The notes under the pieces are model-generated. The model was not told the DNA's origin. It was given only the letters and a program-made list of their open reading frames with translations, and made no database searches. From assembly GCF_041080655.1 (NCBI RefSeq), contig NZ_CP163525.1:6324001-6388000 (forward strand): 64,000 nt of DNA. Direction: 5' to 3'. The stretch is from Streptomyces sp. CG4. Lineage in GTDB: Bacteria > Actinomycetota > Actinomycetes > Streptomycetales > Streptomycetaceae. The translations under genes were made by a program, and so were the position numbers. Of this stretch, positions 25,149 to 32,367 are shown piece by piece (within the stretch, counting starts at the first letter, position 1; every line of letters starts with the position of its first letter).

Positions 25149-25538
25149 TCATGATCGGCATTGGGGGATGTTGGGGTCCCGGTTGACGCTGTGGGCGTTG
25201 CCGTCGGCGTATCCGGCGAACACGTAGGCGTTGCCGGTCCAGTACCACCCGTTGCCGTAGTTCACCTGGTTCACCCGGTACCAGGTGTCGCCGTAGTTGC
25301 CGATGCTCTCGCCGACGGTCCAGCACTGGGCGTAGACCGCGCCGCCCGGGGGGACGTCCCCCCACCCGATCTTGCCCCCGGTGGTGTTGGGGTAGTTGTA
25401 GAGGCCGACCCAGTGGGAGGTGGTGAGCGGGACGATGTCGTCGGCGGAGGCGGTCCCCGCTGTCGTCAGGAGCGCGCCGGCGCTCAGCGCCGCGGCCGCG
25501 ACGAGTGTCGCCGTACGGCGTCCGAATCTCATCCTCAT
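25149..25538 (-). CDS. secreted small protein with SH3-like features
   Basis: 129 aa. A clear signal peptide (ATLVAAAALSAGALLTTAGT) ends at ASA-D, so the mature protein is about 97 residues. The mature part is rich in Trp, Tyr, Gly and Asn (GLYNYPNTTGGKIGWGDVPP, GNYGDTWYRVN) and contains one pair of cysteines that could form a disulfide. Its spacing resembles small SH3-like secreted proteins of Streptomyces. The ribosome site GAGAGGGGAGCACC precedes the ATG. It is divergent from a winged-helix regulator. The role is unknown; cell-surface or peptidoglycan binding is only a suggestion. Confidence 0.72.
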   Translation of the reverse strand: MRMRFGRRTATLVAAAALSAGALLTTAGTASADDIVPLTTSHWVGLYNYPNTTGGKIGWGDVPPGGAVYAQCWTVGESIGNYGDTWYRVNQVNYGNGWYWTGNAYVFAGYADGNAHSVNRDPNIPQCRS

Positions 25539-25676
25539 GTGGTGCTCCCCTCTCTCGGGCGTCAGTGATGTGGACGACTTGTGGATGACTGACGCAGATT
25601 CAGCCTGGTGCGCCCGCGGTTCGTCGGCCATGCTTTCTGTCCTCGCCAAAAGGCTTGCCAGCGGGGGGAGTTGGGC

Positions 25677-26669
25677 ATGCTGTGCATCGAGCTGTCGGAA
25701 CAGGACCTCACCCGGATCCGGTTCGCACCGCAGCCGGCCCCGCTCGTCGAGCTCAAGCTCGCGCTGATGATGCTGCGGCGCCCGGACTCGGAGCAGACGT
25801 TCGGACGGTGGCGGCGCGGACTGCGGCAGCGGCTGCCCGCGACCACCCGCCCGCTCTGGGACCTGCTCACCCCGTACCGCGGCCCCGCGTTCCTGGATCC
25901 GCTGAGCGTGGATCTGCCGACCGGCCTGGAGGCGGTCAGGTCCGCTCCCACCGCCCTGGTGCGGGCCGGTGTCGAACGGGTCTGGGCCGGCCGGAAGGGC
26001 CCCGTGCCGCCGTGGCTGACGGACCTGGTCCAGGGCGAGGTCACGTCCCGGGAGCGGCTGTGCCAGGCCCTGCACGACGCCTACGGCGCCGCGCTCGGTG
26101 CGAGCTGGCCCCGCGTGACGGCCGGCCACAAGGCCGAGTTCGCCCGCTACGCCCTCGACGCGGCGGAGCGCGGGGTCGCCGCCGCGCTGACCGCACTGTG
26201 CCCGGGCTCCCGGCTGGCCGACGGCCGCTGGGAGCTCGGCGCGCCCTACCAGCGGCACGTGGTGCCGGCCGGCCGTGGCCTGATGCTGTTGCCCACGTTC
26301 CACTGGACCATGGCGCCGTTGGTCGCCGACCACGGGGATCAGCCGCTTCTGGTGGTCTACCCGGCCGGTCCGGGCCTGCCGATCGTGCCCGCCGCCGCGG
26401 GCGAGGACGCGCTCGCCCCCGTCCTCGGCAGCACCCGGGCGCACACGCTGCGCCTGCTGACCGTTCCGCTGAGCACCAGCGAGCTGGCCGGCCGCCTGGG
26501 CATCAGTGCCGGCGCGGCCTCCGTCCACGCGTCCGCCCTCCGCGAGGCGGGACTGATCGACACGGCGCGCAACGGCCGCGCGGTCCGGCATGAGCTGACG
26601 GCCCTCGGCGCGCTCCTGACCGGAGGCGCGGGCCGGGGTGACGCGTTCGCGCGAGGGCAGGCGCGGTGA
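25677..26669 (+). CDS. DUF5937/ArsR-like winged-helix regulator
   Basis: 330 aa. The N-terminal 240 residues resemble the DUF5937 domain found in Streptomyces regulators (IELSEQDLTRIRFAPQPAPL). The C-terminal 80 residues are an ArsR-type winged helix (LSTSELAGRLGISAGAASVH ... ALREAGLIDTARNGRAVRH). The ATG at 25677 follows GGGGGGAG. It is divergent from the small secreted protein gene, which is a possible target. No metal-binding cysteines are seen, so sensing is probably of another ligand. Confidence 0.75.
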   Translation: MLCIELSEQDLTRIRFAPQPAPLVELKLALMMLRRPDSEQTFGRWRRGLRQRLPATTRPLWDLLTPYRGPAFLDPLSVDLPTGLEAVRSAPTALVRAGVERVWAGRKGPVPPWLTDLVQGEVTSRERLCQALHDAYGAALGASWPRVTAGHKAEFARYALDAAERGVAAALTALCPGSRLADGRWELGAPYQRHVVPAGRGLMLLPTFHWTMAPLVADHGDQPLLVVYPAGPGLPIVPAAAGEDALAPVLGSTRAHTLRLLTVPLSTSELAGRLGISAGAASVHASALREAGLIDTARNGRAVRHELTALGALLTGGAGRGDAFARGQAR

Positions 26670-26680
26670 CCAGGCGCGCC

Positions 26681-26720
26681 GGCGGCTGTCGGTGACTGTC
26701 GGCGGCTGTTGGTGGCTGTC
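26681..26720. repeat. 20-bp tandem duplication
   Basis: Two 20-bp units, GGCGGCTGTCGGTGACTGTC and its 18/20 match, between the stops of the convergent winged-helix and MarR genes. No function is evident. Confidence 0.55.
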
Positions 26721-26747
26721 GCTGGCTGGGGTGTGGCGCCCCGGGGC

Positions 26748-27266
26748 CTAGTGCTCCGCCTCCCGGGTCCCCGCCAGCAACTCCCGCAGTAGAGCGGCCA
26801 GTTGGTCGGCCTGCTGGTCGTCGAGGGAGGACAGGGCCTCGGTCTGGACGGCGAGGCCCGCGCCGACCGCCTGGTCGATGACGTCGAGCCCCTTGTCGGT
26901 GAGGGTCACCTGGAGGCCCCGGCGGTCGTGCGGGTCGGGGGAGCGGCGCAGCAGGCCCGCCTTCTCCAGCTTGTCGAGCCGGCCGGTCATGCCGCCGGTG
27001 GTGAGCATCAGAGTCGCGGCGAGCCGGCGCGGGGAGAGCGTGTACGGCTCGCCGGAACGGCGCAGGGTCGCCAGCACGTCGAACTCGCCGCGTGAGATGC
27101 CGTACGCCTGGTACGCCTTCTCCATGCGGTCGCCCATGGCGCGCGAGAGGCGGTAGATCCGCCCGAAGACCTCCATCGCCTTGGTGTCGAGGTCGGGCCG
27201 GACGGCCGCCCACTGGTCGATGATCGCGTCGACGGGGTCTCTGCGCTGCCGGCTGCCTTCAGTCAT
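26748..27266 (-). CDS. MarR-family transcriptional repressor
   Basis: 172 aa. The winged helix occupies about residues 55-125 (FDVLATLRRSGEPYTLSPRR, LMLTTGGMTGRLDKLEKAGL, RSPDPHDRRGLQVTLTDKG), with the conserved wing residues DxR present. Dimerisation helices flank it. It is divergent from an MFS gene that is followed by an EamA-type exporter gene. A 54-bp cluster of four half-sites lies between them. It should repress itself and the efflux genes and release on binding a small phenolic or toxic ligand. Confidence 0.9.
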   Translation of the reverse strand: MTEGSRQRRDPVDAIIDQWAAVRPDLDTKAMEVFGRIYRLSRAMGDRMEKAYQAYGISRGEFDVLATLRRSGEPYTLSPRRLAATLMLTTGGMTGRLDKLEKAGLLRRSPDPHDRRGLQVTLTDKGLDVIDQAVGAGLAVQTEALSSLDDQQADQLAALLRELLAGTREAEH

Positions 27267-27303
27267 GTGCCGAGTATCGCTCGCCTACGAGTCACCCACA
27301 AGA

Positions 27304-27357
27304 AAGTAGCTTGCCAAAAAGTAGCTTAGAGCTAAGCTACTTTCTATCAAGCTACTT
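27304..27357. promoter_or_regulatory. MarR operator: four 9-bp half-sites at 15-bp spacing
   Basis: AAGTAGCTT at 27304 and 27319, and its complement AAGCTACTT at 27334 and 27349. The inner two form a 26-bp perfect inverted repeat (27318-27343) with a 2-bp centre. All four start exactly 15 bp apart. The site lies between the start of marR and the start of the MFS gene. Confidence 0.85.
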
Positions 27358-27373
27358 CAAGGGGGTCGGCACG

Positions 27374-28729
27374 ATGAGGCGACAGCACGGGGCGGACGGG
27401 CGCGTCCCGGGGGAGCGGGCGGTCCCGGCGGAGTGGGTGCTGCCGCTCACCGCCGCCGTGAACGGCGTGGGTACCGGCATGTACGTCCCGTTCACGCTGG
27501 TCTTCTTCCACGCCGTGACCGGGCTGTCCTTCCCGGCCGTCGGCGCCGTGCTCACGGCCACCGGCCTGGCCGGCATCGGCGTACTCCCGCTCGCCGGTAC
27601 GGCGGTCGACCGGTACGGCGCGAAGCGCGTGCTCTACGCGCTCTACGCCGTCCGGGTCGTTGGATTCGCCCTCTACCCCTTCGCCCACTCCCTCGCCGCG
27701 TTCGCGGCCGTGGCCCTGGTCACGGCGGCCGCCGACCGGGCCTTCCCGGCCGCCCAGCAGTCCCTGATCGGAGAGGTGGCGCGCGGTGCGGACCGGGACC
27801 GGCTGCAGGCGGCGACACGGGCGCTGCAGAACGCCGGCAGCGGCGCCGGCGCGCTGCTGGCCACGCTGGTCATCTCGCTCGCGGGCAGCGCCGGTTACAC
27901 GTACGCGGCCTGGGGCAACGCCCTCTCCTTCGCGCTCGCGGCCCTGCTGCTGCGTCTGCTGAAGCCGGTGCGCGTGACGGGCGGGGCGGCGGACGGCGCT
28001 CCCGTGCCGCGCCGGGCGGGCTCCGGCTACCGGCTGGTCCTCGCCGACCGGCCCTTCCTGGTCATCACCGGCGCCAACTTCCTGAACGCGCTGAGCTATT
28101 CGGCCCTCTCGGTGCTCTTCCCGCTGTTCATGGTGGAGTGGCTGCACGGGCCCGCGGTGCTCACCGGTGCCGCGTTCACCCTCAACACCGTGCTGTGCGC
28201 GGTCGCCGGTGTCTTCGTCGGCGCGCGGGTCCGGCGGGCGGGCGCCCGGCGCACCCGGGCGGCGGCGCTGGGCGGATCCCTGTTCGCGACCGCGTTCGCC
28301 GCGCAGATCGTGCTCGGCACGCTGCGGCCCAGCTCGGCCACGGTCCTCGGCGCCGCGCTGGTCGCCGTGATCGTCGTCTACACCCTCGGCGAACTGATCC
28401 ACAGCCCCGCCGCCGAGGTCCTCGCCGTGTCCGCGGCGCCCGAGGCGGTGCGCGGCCGCTATCTGGCGGCGTACCAGATGTCCTGGTCGCTGGCGAAGGC
28501 GGTCGCGCCGTCCCTCTTCACGACCCTGCTCGCGCTGGACGGCCGGGCGCCCTGGGCGGTCCTGATCGTGACATCGGCGCTCGCCGCCGCCCTCCTCGTC
28601 AGGGTGGAGTCCCGGCTGCCGGAGGAGGCGGTACGACCGCTGCCGGCGAAGCCGGCCGCCGGGGGCACGCCACTGACCCCGCCCCACCTGCCCGCCGTCC
28701 CCGCCGCACCCGAAGGATCCCGGCCGTGA
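27374..28729 (+). CDS. MFS transporter, 12 helices
   Basis: 451 aa. The sequence has a MFS motif A (AVDRYGAKRVLYALYAVRVV) and paired halves of six helices each. The fold resembles the arabinose-efflux/MdtH-like group used for drug or metabolite export. It starts with ATG at 27374, downstream of the MarR operators, and its TGA overlaps the GTG start of the EamA gene by 4 bp. The two export genes therefore form one MarR-controlled unit. Substrate unknown. Confidence 0.87.
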   Translation: MRRQHGADGRVPGERAVPAEWVLPLTAAVNGVGTGMYVPFTLVFFHAVTGLSFPAVGAVLTATGLAGIGVLPLAGTAVDRYGAKRVLYALYAVRVVGFALYPFAHSLAAFAAVALVTAAADRAFPAAQQSLIGEVARGADRDRLQAATRALQNAGSGAGALLATLVISLAGSAGYTYAAWGNALSFALAALLLRLLKPVRVTGGAADGAPVPRRAGSGYRLVLADRPFLVITGANFLNALSYSALSVLFPLFMVEWLHGPAVLTGAAFTLNTVLCAVAGVFVGARVRRAGARRTRAAALGGSLFATAFAAQIVLGTLRPSSATVLGAALVAVIVVYTLGELIHSPAAEVLAVSAAPEAVRGRYLAAYQMSWSLAKAVAPSLFTTLLALDGRAPWAVLIVTSALAAALLVRVESRLPEEAVRPLPAKPAAGGTPLTPPHLPAVPAAPEGSRP

Positions 28730-29667
28730 AACGCTCCGCGACCACCGTCCCGCTCACCGCCCTCGCCCCCGTCTCCTGGGGCACCACCTACGCGGTGACC
28801 ACCGAATTCCTGCCCCCGGACCGCCCGCTGTTCACGGCCCTGATGCGCGCCCTGCCCGCCGGACTCGTCCTGCTGGCGGTGGCCCGGGTGCTGCCGAAAG
28901 GCGCCTGGTGGTGGAAGGCGCCGGTGCTCGGCGCGCTGAACATCGGCGCCTTCTTCCCGCTGCTGTTCGTCGCGGCCTACCGGCTGCCCGGCGGCATGGC
29001 CGCGGTCGTCGGCTCGGTCCAGCCGCTGTTCGTCGTCGGCCTCTCGGCGCTGCTGCTCGGCCGGCGGCCGGCCGCACGCACCCTGGTCACGGGCGTCGTG
29101 GCCGCACTGGGCGTCAGCCTCGTGGTCCTCCAGGGCGCCGGTGCCCTCGACGTGACCGGTGTGCTGGCGGCCGTCGCCTCCACGGCCTCGATGGCCGCCG
29201 GTACGGTGCTGACCAAACGCTGGGGCCGCCCGGACGGCGTCGGCCCGCTGGCCCTCACCGGCTGGCAGCTCACCGCGGGCGGCCTGCTCATCGCGCCCCT
29301 CGCCGTCCTCGCCGAGGGCGCCCCGCCGGCTCTGGACGGCCGCGCCGTGGGCGGCTACCTCTACCTGGCTCTGGCCAACACGGCGCTGGCCTACTGGCTC
29401 TGGTTCCGCGGCATCGGCCGCCTCACCGCACCTCAGGTCGCCTTCCTCGGCCCGCTCTCCCCGCTGACCGCCGCGGTCGTCGGCTGGGCGGCACTCGGCC
29501 AGTCGCTGACCCCGGTGCAGGTGATGGGCATGGCGCTGGCCTTCGCGGCGACGCTGGCGGGACAGCTCGGGGAGCGAGGACGACGAGGGGGGCCAGGGGG
29601 CGGCGAATCGTTCAGTTCTCCTGAAAAGAACGATCGAAAAGTTTCGATGGACCTGACAGGTCGGTGA
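28726..29667 (+). CDS. EamA/DMT-family exporter
   Basis: 313 aa from GTG (GTGA overlap with the MFS gene). Ten predicted helices in two EamA repeats: the first begins LTALAPVSWGTTYAVTTEFL and the second starts near VTGVLAAVASTASMAAGTVL. The C-terminal 40 residues after GQLGERG are hydrophilic and unlike the family, so the original stop may have been lost and the frame extended. Likely exports a small metabolite or amino acid under MarR control. Confidence 0.85.
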   Translation: MKRSATTVPLTALAPVSWGTTYAVTTEFLPPDRPLFTALMRALPAGLVLLAVARVLPKGAWWWKAPVLGALNIGAFFPLLFVAAYRLPGGMAAVVGSVQPLFVVGLSALLLGRRPAARTLVTGVVAALGVSLVVLQGAGALDVTGVLAAVASTASMAAGTVLTKRWGRPDGVGPLALTGWQLTAGGLLIAPLAVLAEGAPPALDGRAVGGYLYLALANTALAYWLWFRGIGRLTAPQVAFLGPLSPLTAAVVGWAALGQSLTPVQVMGMALAFAATLAGQLGERGRRGGPGGGESFSSPEKNDRKVSMDLTGR

Positions 29668-29730
29668 CCGCGACGGTAGGAGCACGCACACGCCGCCACC
29701 CCTGCCCCCGCTCCCGCCGAAAGGACCCCC

Positions 29731-30657
29731 GTGCCCGCCGTCCTGCACAGGACCACCACCAAGACGACCCCCTCCACCACTCCCTCTCCCACCCCCTCTC
29801 CCGCCCCTTTGCTCGGCCTCGCCTGTGCCGCCCTCGCGACGGTCGTCTGGTCCGGCAGCTTCGTGACGTCCCGCGGCCTGCACGACAGCGTCCCGCCCCT
29901 CCAGCACGCCTTCTGGCGCTGGGTCATCGCCCTGTTCGCCGTGGCCCCCTTCGGCGCCCGGCAGGCCTGGCGCCGGCGGGCCCTGTTCCGCCGCCACGCC
30001 CGCTACGTCCTCCTCGCCTCCCTCCTCGGCGTGGCCGTCTACAACACCCTCGTCAACCAGGCCGGACTGACCACCCCCGCCGCCACCATGGGCATGATCA
30101 TGGCCGCCTCGCCGGTGCTCATGGCGGTGTTCGAACGCCTCGGCGGGGCCCGGCTCGGCGCACGGCGCACCACCGGACTGCTCATCGCCTGCGCGGGCGT
30201 GGCCTTCCTCGTCGGCGGCGCGAAGTTCTCCCCCGGCGACCTGTGGATGATCGCGGCGGCCTGCAGCTTCGCCGGCTACAGCGCGCTGCTGCGCCGCAGG
30301 CCGGCCGAACTGGGCGGTACGGCCTTCCTGTTCACGACGTTCCTGATCGGCACCGTCCTCCTGCTCCCCGTCCAGGCCGCGAGCGTGGCCCTCCAGGGCG
30401 GCTTCACTCCGACCTCCGGCACGGTCCTGCCACTCCTCTACGTCGGTGTGGCCTCCTCCGCCCTCGCGTTCTTCGCCTGGAACAAGGCCATCGCCCTGAT
30501 CGGCGCGACCCGCGCCGGCATCGTCTACTACCTTCAGCCGGTCTGCGTGGCCGTACTCTCCTGGGCCGTCCTGGGCGAGACGACGGGCCGGCCGCAGCTG
30601 CTGTCGATGGGCCTGATCCTGGGCGGGGTGGTGCTGGGCGCGGCGTCCCGCGGGTGA
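29731..30657 (+). CDS. EamA/DMT-family exporter, second copy
   Basis: 308 aa from GTG. After a Thr/Pro/Ser-rich tail of about 25 residues come ten membrane helices in two EamA repeats (CAALATVVWSGSFVTSRGL, then LGLDLWMIAAA-type second repeat beginning SPGDLWMIAAACSFAGY). It is not closely similar to the EamA protein just upstream. Its 3' end lies 16 bp before a LysR gene on the same strand, which suggests that the LysR protein governs it. Confidence 0.85.
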   Translation: MPAVLHRTTTKTTPSTTPSPTPSPAPLLGLACAALATVVWSGSFVTSRGLHDSVPPLQHAFWRWVIALFAVAPFGARQAWRRRALFRRHARYVLLASLLGVAVYNTLVNQAGLTTPAATMGMIMAASPVLMAVFERLGGARLGARRTTGLLIACAGVAFLVGGAKFSPGDLWMIAAACSFAGYSALLRRRPAELGGTAFLFTTFLIGTVLLLPVQAASVALQGGFTPTSGTVLPLLYVGVASSALAFFAWNKAIALIGATRAGIVYYLQPVCVAVLSWAVLGETTGRPQLLSMGLILGGVVLGAASRG

Positions 30658-30673
30658 CGTGTAGCTTTCCGGC

Positions 30674-31594
30674 ATGGCCGAGTGGGACATCCGGAAGCTG
30701 CAGATCCTGCGCACTCTGCGCGAGCGGGGGACGGTGACCGCGACGGCCGAGGCCCTGCACATGACGCCGTCCGCGGTCTCCCAGCAGCTCACCAATCTCT
30801 CCCGGCAACTCGGCGTGCCCCTCCTGGAGGCGCGGGGCCGCCGGGTACGGCTCACCGACGCGGCCCGCCTGGTGCTGACCCACACGGAGCCGGTCTTCGA
30901 GCAACTGGAGCGCACGGAGGCCGCGTTGGCGGCATACGGTCAGGGCGAGGCGGGCGAGGTCAGGGTCGGCGCCTTCTCCACCTCGGTCCCCGCCCTGGTC
31001 GTACCGGCCGTACGCGCCCTGCGGACCACGCACCCCCGAGTCACCGTCCGCGTACGGGAGGCGGAGGCATCCGAGGCCTACGACCTCCTGACCGCCGCCG
31101 ACGTCGACGTGGCCCTCTCCCTCGCCGCGGAGGCCCCGAGCGCGGCCGACCCCCGCTTCACCCAAGTCCCCCTCCTGGCCGACCCCTTGGACGTGGCCCT
31201 GCCCCCCGACCACCCCCTGGCCGAGACCCCCACCCTGACCCTGACCGACCTCGCCGCCGAGCCCTGGATCTTCGGCGGCAGTGGCCCCTGGTCCGACATC
31301 ACCCGCCGCGCCTGCGAGTCGGCCGGCTTCAGCCCCCACCAGGGCCACTCGGCCTCCGGCTGGACCGCGATCCTCGCCATGGTGGAGGCCGGCATGGGCG
31401 TGGCCCTGATCCCCAGAATGGCCGCGACCCGCCGCGACGGGGTGGTCATGCGCGACCTCGGCCCGGACGGCCCGGTCCGCCATGTGACGGCAGCGGTACG
31501 CAGGGGCGGCGAGACGGGGCGGGCAGTGGCGCACGTACTGCAGGCCCTGAGGGACGCGGCGGCTGCCAGTGGTCACTGGGACGCGCCCCGCTGA
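30674..31594 (+). CDS. LysR-family transcriptional regulator
   Basis: 306 aa. The N-terminal winged helix spans about residues 5-65 (KLQILRTLRERGTVTATAEA, SAVSQQLTNLSRQLGVPLLE). The rest is the two-lobed effector-binding domain (AGEVRVGAFSTSVPALVVPA). It follows the second EamA exporter by 16 bp on the same strand, an arrangement that differs from the usual divergent LysR layout. Conserved position suggests a role in controlling that exporter. Confidence 0.9.
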   Translation: MAEWDIRKLQILRTLRERGTVTATAEALHMTPSAVSQQLTNLSRQLGVPLLEARGRRVRLTDAARLVLTHTEPVFEQLERTEAALAAYGQGEAGEVRVGAFSTSVPALVVPAVRALRTTHPRVTVRVREAEASEAYDLLTAADVDVALSLAAEAPSAADPRFTQVPLLADPLDVALPPDHPLAETPTLTLTDLAAEPWIFGGSGPWSDITRRACESAGFSPHQGHSASGWTAILAMVEAGMGVALIPRMAATRRDGVVMRDLGPDGPVRHVTAAVRRGGETGRAVAHVLQALRDAAAASGHWDAPR

Positions 31595-31778
31595 TCCGCG
31601 CTGAAGTACCGGGCCACGGTGTGCGCAGCCGGCCCGGTCAGCACCGCGCCGGAGCCCTCAGTCATGTCCGGCGCGGCACCTCGCCGAACTGTGCGGCCGG
31701 GTGCCCGCGATGGTCACGGTCGACCCGGCAGAGGAACGGCGTCTGCACCGGGCACTGGACCCGGCCGGCCTCGCGGTC

Positions 31779-32255
31779 CTACGCCCGCCGCACCTCGTAC
31801 AGAAAGCACCCGTACTCCACCGCCCGCACATGGACCACCGCCACCTCCGGGTCGGCGAAGGCCTCCGTGAGGGCGGACGGGAAGTCGGTGTCCACCAGGT
31901 GGCCGCCCAGGATGTGGCCGTCGGCGGAGTAGCGGCGCAGGACGCGGTGGGCGTTGGTGAAGGGCAGGGGGGCGGGATCGGCCGGGCCGGGGCACTCCTC
32001 GGCGTGGACGAAGACCGGGCCCTGCTCGTCGTACGCCCCGGGATCGGCGCCCGTCTCGGCCGCCCAGCGGCGCAGGGGCGCGTACGAGACCAGGGCGATC
32101 GACTCGCCGGGCGTGCTGCGGCGCAGGCAGCAGCGCAGCGGGGCGCCGCCCTCCTCGTCGGTGAAGGGGGTCGTGGGGCGGCCCGCGTCGTCGGTGGTCC
32201 GCAGCTCCTTCAGGACCTGGGACGGGATCGGGCGTGGCGTGTACGTGGTCGTCAT
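31779..32255 (-). CDS. DUF1203 domain protein
   Basis: 158 aa. It matches the DUF1203 family: a start like TYTPRPIPSQVLKELRTTD, then RCCLRRSTPGESIALVSYAP, GPVFVHAEECPG and the closing VHVRAVEYGCFLYEVRRA. The conserved cysteines (CCLR, EECP, GCF) are present. Family function is unknown. The ATG at 32255 is the first that fits the family start. The gene is divergent from pepN with 112 bp between them. The 184 bp on its left (31595-31778) hold no supported gene. Confidence 0.82.
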   Translation of the reverse strand: MTTTYTPRPIPSQVLKELRTTDDAGRPTTPFTDEEGGAPLRCCLRRSTPGESIALVSYAPLRRWAAETGADPGAYDEQGPVFVHAEECPGPADPAPLPFTNAHRVLRRYSADGHILGGHLVDTDFPSALTEAFADPEVAVVHVRAVEYGCFLYEVRRA

Positions 32256-32367
32256 GGGCCCAGCGTCCGCTTCCGGCGCCCCGGTCACCGGCGGGAACCG
32301 GACATCGCGTTCCCTGCGGATCCCATGGAAGGATGGCGCAACCGACACATAACGAGGAGATGACCGC

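Noticed and set aside
31595..31778. Possible small gene or gene remnant between the LysR and DUF1203 genes
   Set aside because: Short readable stretches occur on both strands, but no continuous domain or start could be supported.
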